From the NCBI GenBank assembly GCA_046263755.1, contig JBJYZC010000010.1:1-64000 (forward strand): a DNA stretch of 64,000 bases, read 5' to 3'. The notes beneath the pieces are model-generated. The model ran no database searches and was not told the origin of the DNA. It saw only the letters and a program-made list of their open reading frames with translations. This document shows positions 33,109-41,337 of this stretch, piece after piece (the stretch's first letter is position 1; each line of letters opens with the position of its first letter). Position numbers and translations under genes: made by a program. The stretch comes from Lachnocurva sp029100405 (lineage in GTDB: Bacteria; Bacillota; Clostridia; Lachnospirales; Lachnospiraceae).

Positions 33109-34374
33109 ATGACAAAAGACGGAAAAGCCTGCCCCTATCAGAAAAAGTGCGGCGGCTGTGATTACATCGGCATCCCCTATGAGAAACAGCTGGCAATAAA
33201 GCAGGCCATGGTAGAGAAGTTTTTGATGCCGGTCGTGAAAGATTCGAAAGGCCCCAAAGGTTCGAAAGGCCCCAGGGGATCCCAGGCTTCTAGAGCCTCC
33301 CAGGATCGAAGCGGCCGGATCTTACCGATCCTTCCTGCCGGGCATCCGCTCTATTATCGCAATAAAGTCCATGCGGTCTTCGCCTGGGGCAGAGATAAGA
33401 AGATCCATCGAGGCATCTATGAGAAAAAGAGTCATCGGGTCGTGGACGTGAAAGGTTGTTTTCTGGAGGACCGGACAGCAGATGCCATTATAGAAGAGAT
33501 TCGGCATCTCATGCCGTCCTTTCGTATGCGGCCTTACGATGAGGACCTGGGCAGAGGATTCCTTCGCCATGTCCTGGTTCGTCGGGCTTCTCGCGGCTAT
33601 ATGGTCGTCCTCGTGACAGGCGATGTCATTTTCCCCGGGAAGAATAACTTCGTCAAGGCCCTTCGCCAGAAGTTCCCGGAGATCGTTACCATCGTTCAGA
33701 ATATCAACATGGCCCGAACCAGCATGGTCTTAGGCGAGCGCAATATCACCCTGTTCGGCAGAGGCTATGTCGAGGATGACAGCCTGGGCCTGACCTTCCG
33801 GATCTCGCCGTCCTCTTTCTTCCAGGTGAACACGGAACAGACCAGGCGCCTGTATGACCTGGCGCTTGAGGCTTCCGGTCTGACCGGAAAAGAGACCGTG
33901 ATCGACGCCTATTGCGGGACCGGAACGATCGGCATGTTCATGGCAAAATCGGCTTCCCATGTCATTGGTGTAGAGCAGAATCCGGCGGCCGTTCGGGACG
34001 CCATCAGTAATGCCAGGACCAATCAGATCTCGAATATCCGTTTTTACCGCGAAGATGCCACGGCTTTCTTAAGAGATCTGGCACAAATGGAGACCGATGC
34101 GAGAACTTCCCTTCTTTTTGGGAAGTCAGCTCCGGACGTCTTGTGTATGGATCCGCCGCGGGGAGGCAGTACGAGGGAGTTCATACATGCAGTCCGTGCG
34201 ATGCAGATTCCGCGGGTGGTCTATATTTCCTGCGGGATCGAGAGCCTGGCAAGAGATCTTATGGACTTTCGCAAAGCAGGATATCAGATCGAGACCGTTC
34301 AGCCTGTTGACATGTTTCCGCAAACCGAAGGGGTAGAGAATGTGGTCCTCTTAAGAAAGAAAGGGAAGGACTGA
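33109..34374 (+). CDS. Second RumA/TrmA-type uracil-5 methyltransferase (no TRAM domain)
   Basis: A SAM-dependent RNA m5U methyltransferase, 421 residues, paralogous to the gene at 21321. It starts directly with the Fe-S cysteines Cys8, Cys14 and Cys17 (CPYQKKCGGC) and lacks an N-terminal TRAM domain. The core has DAYCGTGTIGMF, CMDPPRGGS and the catalytic cysteine in VYISCGIE. Residues about 45-67 are a low-complexity insert of Ser, Lys, Gly and Pro (SKGPKG repeated, then SQASRAS), encoded by an 18-bp tandem repeat at 33243-33278. No strong ribosome site is seen before the ATG (AGAGGTTTTAGATTCAG), 19 bases after putP. Confidence 0.88.
   Translation: MTKDGKACPYQKKCGGCDYIGIPYEKQLAIKQAMVEKFLMPVVKDSKGPKGSKGPRGSQASRASQDRSGRILPILPAGHPLYYRNKVHAVFAWGRDKKIHRGIYEKKSHRVVDVKGCFLEDRTADAIIEEIRHLMPSFRMRPYDEDLGRGFLRHVLVRRASRGYMVVLVTGDVIFPGKNNFVKALRQKFPEIVTIVQNINMARTSMVLGERNITLFGRGYVEDDSLGLTFRISPSSFFQVNTEQTRRLYDLALEASGLTGKETVIDAYCGTGTIGMFMAKSASHVIGVEQNPAAVRDAISNARTNQISNIRFYREDATAFLRDLAQMETDARTSLLFGKSAPDVLCMDPPRGGSTREFIHAVRAMQIPRVVYISCGIESLARDLMDFRKAGYQIETVQPVDMFPQTEGVENVVLLRKKGKD
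33243..33278 (+). repeat. In-frame 18-bp tandem repeat inside the methyltransferase gene
   Basis: TTCGAAAGGCCCCAAAGG followed by TTCGAAAGGCCCCAGGGG; it encodes two SKGPKG-like hexapeptides in a surface insert. Confidence 0.8.
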
Positions 34375-34421
34375 TTTCTTTCCAACAAGGTTTGTTTTAT
34401 GAAGCTATGAAAGGAATTTGG

Positions 34422-36542
34422 ATGGAAAACAGATACCAATATCAGAACTTTGATTCGGATGCCTACCGCTTTGATCCGGCCGGGAAGACTCTGGCGGAAA
34501 GTTTCGGACCCTTTTCCCATCTGCCCCAGGTGATCACCCTGGTTTTGACCCTCCTTTTGTTGTACTGGCTATCGGGTTATATTTTTATTGGAGCACTTTC
34601 GCCTTGGATCCTTCTGCCTGCTGCGTTTGGACTGTTTTTTATTTTTCTGGGACTTCGTCTGATCATAGCCCATATTTTCCGCGGAATGGCGGAAAAACTT
34701 TCCATGAAAGGAAAGCACGACTATGATCTCTGGTTTTATCATAAGACGTTGTGGAAACGCCCGGTGACTGCCAATCAGGCACTGATGTCCATGGCAGCCA
34801 TTGATATTCTGATGTCAGAGATGAAGCTTTCCAAACAGGCTTTGGATGAGATCGACAGGGAGATCCTGTCGGATAAGGAATTGAAGATCTACTATCTCTT
34901 CCGCTTAATTGCTGCAATTCAGTCGGGTTCGGACCAGGTAGAAGAGATGTATAAGGCCTATAGCAGCATTCCTTTCGAGGAAAATCCCTATCAGGAGAAG
35001 ACCTTCTTCCCGACGGATGAGACGGTTGCCCGCTGGGTCGTCGGCAATGGATATGTCAGCGCCCAGGCACAGGAAATGAGAGACGCAGTCCGGTCCATTC
35101 AGAAGAAACCGAAGTGGGATATGGGCTTTCTTGGGATTTCCCGTGGACTGCTTTTGATCTTTCTTTCCTTTCCTGTTCTTTTTACCGGCTTGGATCTCGC
35201 TCTGTTCCGGGGACACGGCTGGTATTTCTATCCGGCTTTTGGAATCTTCGGAGCTGTCATCTCAGCTTTGATCGTTCTCTGGCTTCTCTATCATACTACG
35301 AGACTCCGGCTGTATCGTGCAGCGAACCGGGGAGCAAGAAAACAGGAAAAGGTTAATTTTTCGTCCTTCCGAAAGATGTGGAAGAAACGGAAAATGCCGG
35401 AGGAAGCGCTTGAGGCGGAGGATGCGTCAAAGACTTCGGAACAGCATGAAGATGCGGGGATGTCTGAGGATGGGGAACAGCCAAAGAAAAAGACAGGCTG
35501 GTTTTCCAGGGAAGAGGAGGATCCTGATTCGGATGAGGAGTGGAATCAGGCAAGAGACAGGGAAGAAGCAGAGCCGGAAAGGAAGTACCCTGATTCCCTT
35601 TCTTCTGCCTCTTCTTCAAATACGAAGAAAGAACTCTATTGGAGCGATGACAAACTGAAGATTCGAAAACTTGTCACCTATCCCTTCATGGGAATTCTGG
35701 CATTCGTTTTTGCAGCTTTGCTTCTGATTACAGCCGGTGAGCCTTTCCTTCAGATGGGAAGACAGAGGAAGGTGAACGCCGAAGAAGAGAATGTAACGAT
35801 TGCTTTACCGGGGCAGCCGCTTCTCAGCTCATCTTTTTCCATCTACCACTGGTCCTTCTGGTATCTTGCCATAGCGAATGGCAGGAAAGATGTGAAGATA
35901 GGGAAGAACTCCGAGAATTCCAAGGACTCCGGTGATCTCTATTTCCGGACGACAGATTCGGTCCTCATGCAATACTGGCCGGATGCAATCGAGCTGGATC
36001 CACAAGCAGATCAAAGTTCTATCAAGAGCAGAGCTTCGTCGTCCAAGAATTCCGGTCAATCCGCCGATTCAGATCGGTCCAAGGCTTCCTCCGAAGATTC
36101 GGATACAGAGAATTCGGATACGGAGGAAAATGATCTTACGGATTCCGATGACCGGGATGAGGGGGAAGATGAGACGGATTCGGAGAAAGGGGATACCGAC
36201 GCAGATTCCTCGGAAGGGACAGACCCGGTTCAGAAAGCCATGTCTCTTGTCTTTCAATATCTGAAGGAGAATTCTCCTTATCCCAATATGGGACTGTCTT
36301 ATGGAACGACAGCGAAGGGGGACAGCTATGCTGTGATCGGTCGAACGACCGATACACAAGGATCCGCCAGTCGAAAAGTGGAGTATCAGCTCTATGTCAA
36401 TGGCAGTCGAAATTCCGATGTCATCGAAATCGTCTGCGAAAAAGTCTATGGCGAAAGTCTGCAAGATGCACAAATCATGGGATTTTACCGTGTCGATCTG
36501 GAATCGGAATCGGTGACGGATGAACATAGGACGAGCTGGTAG
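34422..36542 (+). CDS. Large membrane protein of unknown function
   Basis: A 706-residue protein I do not recognise. Two hydrophobic spans lie near residues 38-85 (VITLVLTLLLLYWLSGYIF and a following helix). Two more lie near 240-290 (LLLIFLSFPVLFTGLDLAL and FGAVISALIVLWLL), and another near 423-443 (GILAFVFAALLLITAG). Highly charged low-complexity segments rich in Glu, Asp and Ser follow each membrane block (about 310-400 and 520-610). The C-terminal part may form a beta-rich extracellular or cytoplasmic domain. I take the ATG at 34422 because AAAGGA sits seven bases upstream; a TTG at 34392 and an ATG at 34407 are alternatives. Confidence 0.6.
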   Translation: MENRYQYQNFDSDAYRFDPAGKTLAESFGPFSHLPQVITLVLTLLLLYWLSGYIFIGALSPWILLPAAFGLFFIFLGLRLIIAHIFRGMAEKLSMKGKHDYDLWFYHKTLWKRPVTANQALMSMAAIDILMSEMKLSKQALDEIDREILSDKELKIYYLFRLIAAIQSGSDQVEEMYKAYSSIPFEENPYQEKTFFPTDETVARWVVGNGYVSAQAQEMRDAVRSIQKKPKWDMGFLGISRGLLLIFLSFPVLFTGLDLALFRGHGWYFYPAFGIFGAVISALIVLWLLYHTTRLRLYRAANRGARKQEKVNFSSFRKMWKKRKMPEEALEAEDASKTSEQHEDAGMSEDGEQPKKKTGWFSREEEDPDSDEEWNQARDREEAEPERKYPDSLSSASSSNTKKELYWSDDKLKIRKLVTYPFMGILAFVFAALLLITAGEPFLQMGRQRKVNAEEENVTIALPGQPLLSSSFSIYHWSFWYLAIANGRKDVKIGKNSENSKDSGDLYFRTTDSVLMQYWPDAIELDPQADQSSIKSRASSSKNSGQSADSDRSKASSEDSDTENSDTEENDLTDSDDRDEGEDETDSEKGDTDADSSEGTDPVQKAMSLVFQYLKENSPYPNMGLSYGTTAKGDSYAVIGRTTDTQGSASRKVEYQLYVNGSRNSDVIEIVCEKVYGESLQDAQIMGFYRVDLESESVTDEHRTSW

Positions 36543-36746
36543 GGAGGATTGATGCAGATGCTTGCTTTCGAATGAACGAGACATGAATCTTACAAAATGC
36601 AGGGGGAAGGAAGATGATAAAATTTCTTCCGGATCGTTCAGATTTTAATGCATATTTGACCGCGCTGTGATATTGTTTTCTTGGATCCAATCATGCAGAC
36701 AAAAAGCTTATCAAAGCGGAAGTTACAGTCTTGGAAGGGAGGAATT

Positions 36747-37850
36747 ATGATTATTTTTTTAGTCATCATCGCGATTATTATTTTGATCTTGATCCTGGTT
36801 AATATCCGGATCGTGCCCCAGGGCAAGACCTTCATTATTGAACGTCTGGGTAAGTACAAGGAGACCTGGGCTGCCGGACTTCATGTGAAGACACCTTTTA
36901 TCGAACGTGTTGCAAATGTCATTTCCATGAAGGAGCAGGTTTTGGATTTTCCTCCTCAGGCTGTGATCACCAAGGATAATGTCACCATGCAGATCGACTC
37001 GGTCGTATTCTGTAAGGTTTTCGATTCCAAGCTTTTCACCTATGGTGTGGAGTCTCCGATGTCCGGTCTTCAGAACCTGTCTGCTACGACCCTTCGAAAT
37101 ATTATCGGTGATATGGAGCTTGACCAGACTTTGACCAGCCGCGAGGTCATCAATGGTAAAATGCAGACCATATTGGATGAAGCAACCGATGCCTGGGGGA
37201 TCAAGGTTACGAGAGTTGAGATCAAGAACATCCAGCCGCCCAAGGAGATCGAAGAGGTCATGACCAAGCAGATGCGGGCAGAGAGGGAACGCCGTCAGAC
37301 GGTTCTGGAAGCACAGGCCCATCAGGAGGCTGTTGTCAGCCGGGCTGAAGGTGATAAGAAAGCCAAGATCCTGGCTGCCGAAGCAGAACGTGATGCGCAG
37401 ATCGCACTGGCAGAGGGACGTGCCAAGTCGGTGAAGATGGTCTATGAGGCCGAAGCCGAGGGCTTGAAGAAATTGAACGAAGCAAATATCGGTGAATCCG
37501 TTCTGAAACTGAAGGGGATCGAAGCCCTGAAGGAAGTTTCTGACGGACGTGCAACGAAGATCTATATGCCTTCGGATATCGCGAATGCAGTAAGTTCACT
37601 CGGTCTGGTCGGGGAAGCTCTGGGCATTGGTGATCATACACCAATCGATACGGCTGCCAAGCCGAAAAAGGAAGACCCAAATGATCCCTGCATTAAACCT
37701 GAGACCGGCAAAGGAGGCCGGGACGCGGCCAGGACAACGGAAGCGATTGAGGATTCCGTGGAAGGACATGGCGAGCACCTATGCAGCCATTGCGGACAGA
37801 TGACGCCGGACAATGAGACCTATTGTATTCATTGCGGCCAGAAGCAGTGA
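36747..37850 (+). CDS. Stomatin/SPFH family protein with C-terminal zinc ribbon
   Basis: A 367-residue membrane-anchored protein. One N-terminal hydrophobic helix (about 1-20) is followed by the SPFH/band 7 domain (IVPQGKTFIIERLGKYKETWAAGLHVKTPF to about residue 200). A coiled-coil rich in Ala, Glu, Lys and Arg follows (about 200-270), then a flexible tail. The last 22 residues carry Cys346/Cys349 and Cys360/Cys363 (CSHC and CIHC), a zinc-ribbon knuckle pair. Bacterial stomatins form membrane microdomains. The zinc ribbon is unusual but also appears on MscL in this window. GGGAGGAATT precedes the ATG. The stop codon lies inside a 35-bp tandem repeat. Confidence 0.85.
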   Translation: MIIFLVIIAIIILILILVNIRIVPQGKTFIIERLGKYKETWAAGLHVKTPFIERVANVISMKEQVLDFPPQAVITKDNVTMQIDSVVFCKVFDSKLFTYGVESPMSGLQNLSATTLRNIIGDMELDQTLTSREVINGKMQTILDEATDAWGIKVTRVEIKNIQPPKEIEEVMTKQMRAERERRQTVLEAQAHQEAVVSRAEGDKKAKILAAEAERDAQIALAEGRAKSVKMVYEAEAEGLKKLNEANIGESVLKLKGIEALKEVSDGRATKIYMPSDIANAVSSLGLVGEALGIGDHTPIDTAAKPKKEDPNDPCIKPETGKGGRDAARTTEAIEDSVEGHGEHLCSHCGQMTPDNETYCIHCGQKQ

Positions 37851-37953
37851 TGAACCGGAGGATTCCCTGCAGCCGGACACAGTAATGAACCAGAGGATTC
37901 CCTGCGGCCGAAAGCAGTAATGAGCCAGAGGATTTCCTGTGGCCGGACGCAGT
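37834..37953 (+). repeat. 35-bp tandem repeat (3 copies plus partial) over the SPFH gene stop codon
   Basis: Units beginning GCGGCCAGAAGCAG at 37834, GCAGCCGGACACAG at 37869, GCGGCCGAAAGCAG at 37904 and a partial at 37939, period 35. Copy 1 encodes the last residues and the stop of the SPFH protein. Confidence 0.88.
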
Positions 37954-37992
37954 CCGGTCCTTGATCCGAAAACTGATCACATAAGAAAGATG

Positions 37993-38028
37993 GGCAAGGG
38001 AGCCTTTTTTAAGACTTCCTTGCCTTTT
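37993..38028 (+). terminator. Probable terminator before potA
   Basis: GGCAAGG pairs with CCTTGCC, with a T-rich loop and TTTTAT after the stem. Confidence 0.6.
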
Positions 38029-38079
38029 ATCGGCAAATTCCGAAGAATGTAACCCGTCAACCAGTTGGGAGAGTATGAA

Positions 38080-39606
38080 ATGAAGATCTTTAATTCCAGA
38101 TTCCACAGCCCGGATCCTTCTCGTGGAGCCGTTTCCCCGGCAGGGGATGGATCCAATGAGAATAGTCAACCGAATATTATCGAACTTCGTCATGTTGTGA
38201 AACAGTATGAAGACAACGGTTTTATTGCCGTAGAAGACTTCACATTGGATGTAAAGAGGGGGGAATTTGTTACCTTTCTTGGCCCGAGTGGCTGCGGTAA
38301 GACAACAACGCTTCGTATGATTGCGGGATTTGAACTCCCGACTTCCGGAGAAATCCTTCTGAACGGCAAGTCCATCACCAATCTGCCGCCCTATGAGAGA
38401 CCCATCAATACGGTTTTCCAGCGTTATGCGCTCTTCCCGCATATGAATATTTATGACAATATTGCCTTTGGTCTGAAGCAGAAGAAAATGCCCAAGGATC
38501 AGATCGAAAAGAAGGTGAAAAGGATCCTCTCTCTGGTCGATCTCGAGGGCTTTGAAGACCGGGCCGTTTCCACCCTGTCCGGCGGCCAGCAGCAGCGAAT
38601 CGCAATCGGCCGGGCCTTGGTCAACGAGCCGGAGATCCTGCTTTTAGATGAGCCTCTGGCAGCCCTGGATCTTAAAATGCGTCAGGAAATGCAGTTGGAA
38701 CTTAAGGCCATGCATGATAAGCTGGGCATCACCTTTATCTATGTCACCCATGATCAGGAAGAAGCCTTGACCATGTCGGATAAGATCGTTGTCATGAGTG
38801 AAGGAAAGATCCAGCAGATCGGCACACCGGAAGACATCTATAACGAACCGAAAAATATCTTTGTCGCAGACTTTATCGGCGAGTCCAATATTTTCAGCGG
38901 CCTGATGACAGGAGAGAAGCAGGTCCGTTTCTGCGGTGGAGCTTTCGAATGTCTGGATGATTTCCCTCAGGGAACCCATGTCACCGCAGTGGTTCGTCCG
39001 GAGGATATCGAGATCGTAGCCCCGGAAAAGGGAACCATACGGGCTGACGTGATCGGTGTGATCTTCAAGGGCATGCATTATGAGATCACCATGCAGTCCG
39101 GAAAGAATGAGATCGTCGCAAGAACGACAAAGTCGCAGAAGGTCGGCGATCATGTTGGTATCTGTCTGGATCCGGACGGGATCCATGTCATAAAAGCGGA
39201 AGATAATACCAATACCTTCCCGGTAGATATCAATAAGGATCAGAGACTTTCTTATAATGATACCCTGCTGCACGTGAGCTTGACCAACCTGCTTCCGGGA
39301 TCGAAGCGCAGGGAAGACGGGACCATATTGGATGCCCAGGGCGAGGAAGTTGATTTCGACCGCATTCGTGTTCTTGCATCCATTCAGCCGGGTGATATTG
39401 AAATGACCGATGATCAGGAAAAAGGTCTGGAATATGGCAATATCTCCAATCTGATCTATGAAGGTGACCACTATCTCTATATCGTTCATACTGATTCCGA
39501 ACAGGACTTTGCCGTCTACGATGAAGACCTCTGGAATATGGGTGACCGGGTCGGCCTGATCATGCCGACGGATAAGATGAAATTCTCGGTCACCAGGAGA
39601 AAGTGA
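38080..39606 (+). CDS. potA: Spermidine/putrescine ABC transporter ATPase
   Basis: ATPase of a polyamine importer. At 508 residues it is far longer than the usual 360-380. Walker A is GPSGCGKT (68-75), the signature is LSGGQQQR, Walker B is LLLDEPLAALD, and the conserved PotA HDQEEALTMSD is present. A first TOBE-like domain covers about 285-370. An extra domain of about 130 residues follows (370-508; DQRLSYNDTLLHVSLTNL to YIVHTDSEQDFAVYDEDLWNMGDRVGLIMP), which looks like a second TOBE-type beta domain split by a loop. GGGAGAGT lies before the ATG. Operon with potBCD. Confidence 0.9.
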   Translation: MKIFNSRFHSPDPSRGAVSPAGDGSNENSQPNIIELRHVVKQYEDNGFIAVEDFTLDVKRGEFVTFLGPSGCGKTTTLRMIAGFELPTSGEILLNGKSITNLPPYERPINTVFQRYALFPHMNIYDNIAFGLKQKKMPKDQIEKKVKRILSLVDLEGFEDRAVSTLSGGQQQRIAIGRALVNEPEILLLDEPLAALDLKMRQEMQLELKAMHDKLGITFIYVTHDQEEALTMSDKIVVMSEGKIQQIGTPEDIYNEPKNIFVADFIGESNIFSGLMTGEKQVRFCGGAFECLDDFPQGTHVTAVVRPEDIEIVAPEKGTIRADVIGVIFKGMHYEITMQSGKNEIVARTTKSQKVGDHVGICLDPDGIHVIKAEDNTNTFPVDINKDQRLSYNDTLLHVSLTNLLPGSKRREDGTILDAQGEEVDFDRIRVLASIQPGDIEMTDDQEKGLEYGNISNLIYEGDHYLYIVHTDSEQDFAVYDEDLWNMGDRVGLIMPTDKMKFSVTRRK

Positions 39607-39730
39607 GATCATCCATCTCATGGCCATCTCCTAGCCATTTCATAGACAGAAGGATCGACCGGCTGCAGCAGATGGAATGCTCAGATCTCTGGTCGTAATC
39701 ATTGAGTAACCACAGGAAGGAATGAGAGAA

Positions 39731-40516
39731 ATGCGTTTTTCCAGAAAAAATCTATGCATTCCTTATGCACTTTTTCTCCTTTTATTTGTAGCGGCGCCGC
39801 TTCTGGTGCTGTTTTTCTACGCTTTTACTGATGGTACGGGCCGGTTTACATTTGATAATCTGACCGGTTTCTTCACCAATCCCAATACCATAGGAACTCT
39901 GGTTTACAGTCTGGCTCTGGCAGCGGTGACGACTCTTGTCTCAGTCCTTCTGGCTTATCCCCTGGCCTATTTCCTTGCGACCAGCAAGATGAAAACAAAG
40001 CATGTTGCCCTGATGATCTTCATTCTCCCTATGTGGATCAATTTCTCCCTCCGCATTACGGCAATGAAGGAAGTCCTGACGGCAATCGAAGGAAATCTGG
40101 CTTTCTATCCCTTCTTAAATGCAGTGATCGGAATGACCTATGATTTTCTGCCCTTTATGATTCTGCCGATCTATAACTCGATCGAAAAGCTGGATCCGGC
40201 TCTTTTAGAGGCAGCAGAGGATCTCGGAGCTGATCCGAAGAGGGCCTTTGTCCAGGTAACTCTGCCGCTTTCTATTCCGGGGGTCATGAGCGGAATTTCT
40301 ATGGTCTTTCTCCCGGCCATGACCAACTATGTGGTCCTGGATATGCTTTATAACAAGACTTATATCATGGGCTCCCTGATCGGAAGTTACTTCGCAGCCT
40401 ATAACTGGAATGGCGGATCCATGATTGCTTTGATCCTTCTCGGTATCATTTGTCTCTTTACATTCTTCAGCGACAGCAAAGAGAAGGATACGATCAGAGG
40501 AGGTGCACGGTTTTGA
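39731..40516 (+). CDS. potB: Polyamine ABC transporter permease PotB
   Basis: A 261-residue membrane permease of the binding-protein-dependent type. Spans such as IPYALFLLLFVAAPLLVLFFYAF and the conserved cytoplasmic EAA loop (LLEAAEDLGADPKRAFVQVTLPLSIPGVMSG) are clear. I prefer the ATG at 39731 to 39722 because the purine-rich AGGAAGGA is then better spaced. The stop overlaps the start of potC. Confidence 0.9.
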   Translation: MRFSRKNLCIPYALFLLLFVAAPLLVLFFYAFTDGTGRFTFDNLTGFFTNPNTIGTLVYSLALAAVTTLVSVLLAYPLAYFLATSKMKTKHVALMIFILPMWINFSLRITAMKEVLTAIEGNLAFYPFLNAVIGMTYDFLPFMILPIYNSIEKLDPALLEAAEDLGADPKRAFVQVTLPLSIPGVMSGISMVFLPAMTNYVVLDMLYNKTYIMGSLIGSYFAAYNWNGGSMIALILLGIICLFTFFSDSKEKDTIRGGARF

Positions 40517-41337
40517 AAGAGAAGAAATTGGGAATCGGCCGGGCAGTATTCTTTGTCATCATGCTTCTGGCCCTCTATTTCCCCATCCTGATCCTTGCAG
40601 TCTATAGTTTTACCAGTGCCACCAATCTCGGTGCCATCCGGGGTTTTTCCATGCAGAACTATGTGACGCTTTTTACAACGCCGGAGCTTAGAGACATGAT
40701 CATAGGAACCCTTCTTCTGGCTCTGGTCTCCGCTTTGATCTCTACGGTTTTAGGCAGTATGGGAGCCATCGGCTCCTTCTATTCCGGCAGGAAAATGAAG
40801 ACCATGATCCATGGCTTAAACCAGATCCCGGTCATCAATGCAGATGTCGTAACGGGCTTTTCCATGTGCGTTCTTCTGGTCGTCGTCCTTCATATGAATA
40901 AGGATTCTTATCTGCCCCTGATCATCGGTCATGTGGTATTGTCCGCACCCTTTGTCTATCTGTCGGTCCTCCCCAAGCTGAAACAGCTGGACTCCAGCCA
41001 GTACGAAGCAGCGCTGGACCTCGGAGCTAAGCCGGGCCGGGCCATCCTCCAGGTCATTCTGCCCCAGCTCATGCCCGGCATCATTTCGGGCTTCGGTTTG
41101 GCTGTGACCCTGTCACTGGATGACTACTTCATTGCAACTTACACAAAGCCTGCGACATTCAATACCATATCGACCTATGTCGTCAATGCGACAAAGGGAT
41201 CCCAGACCACGATCAAAACGGCACTCTGGGCCCTGTCGACTCTGATTTTTGTGCTTGTTATTCTGGTTGTCGTGGCTGCAAATCTTTTTGCCCGAAAGAC
41301 TGAGAACCGCACAAGAAAGGAGGCAGAGCTTCCATGA
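40513..41337 (+). CDS. potC: Polyamine ABC transporter permease PotC
   Basis: The second permease subunit, 274 residues, with the EAA loop YEAALDLGAKPGRAILQVILPQLMPGIISG. Translation starts at a TTG that overlaps the potB stop (TTGA), supported by GAGGAGGTG eight bases upstream. No in-frame ATG fits. The stop overlaps potD. Confidence 0.88.
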   Translation: MKEKKLGIGRAVFFVIMLLALYFPILILAVYSFTSATNLGAIRGFSMQNYVTLFTTPELRDMIIGTLLLALVSALISTVLGSMGAIGSFYSGRKMKTMIHGLNQIPVINADVVTGFSMCVLLVVVLHMNKDSYLPLIIGHVVLSAPFVYLSVLPKLKQLDSSQYEAALDLGAKPGRAILQVILPQLMPGIISGFGLAVTLSLDDYFIATYTKPATFNTISTYVVNATKGSQTTIKTALWALSTLIFVLVILVVVAANLFARKTENRTRKEAELP

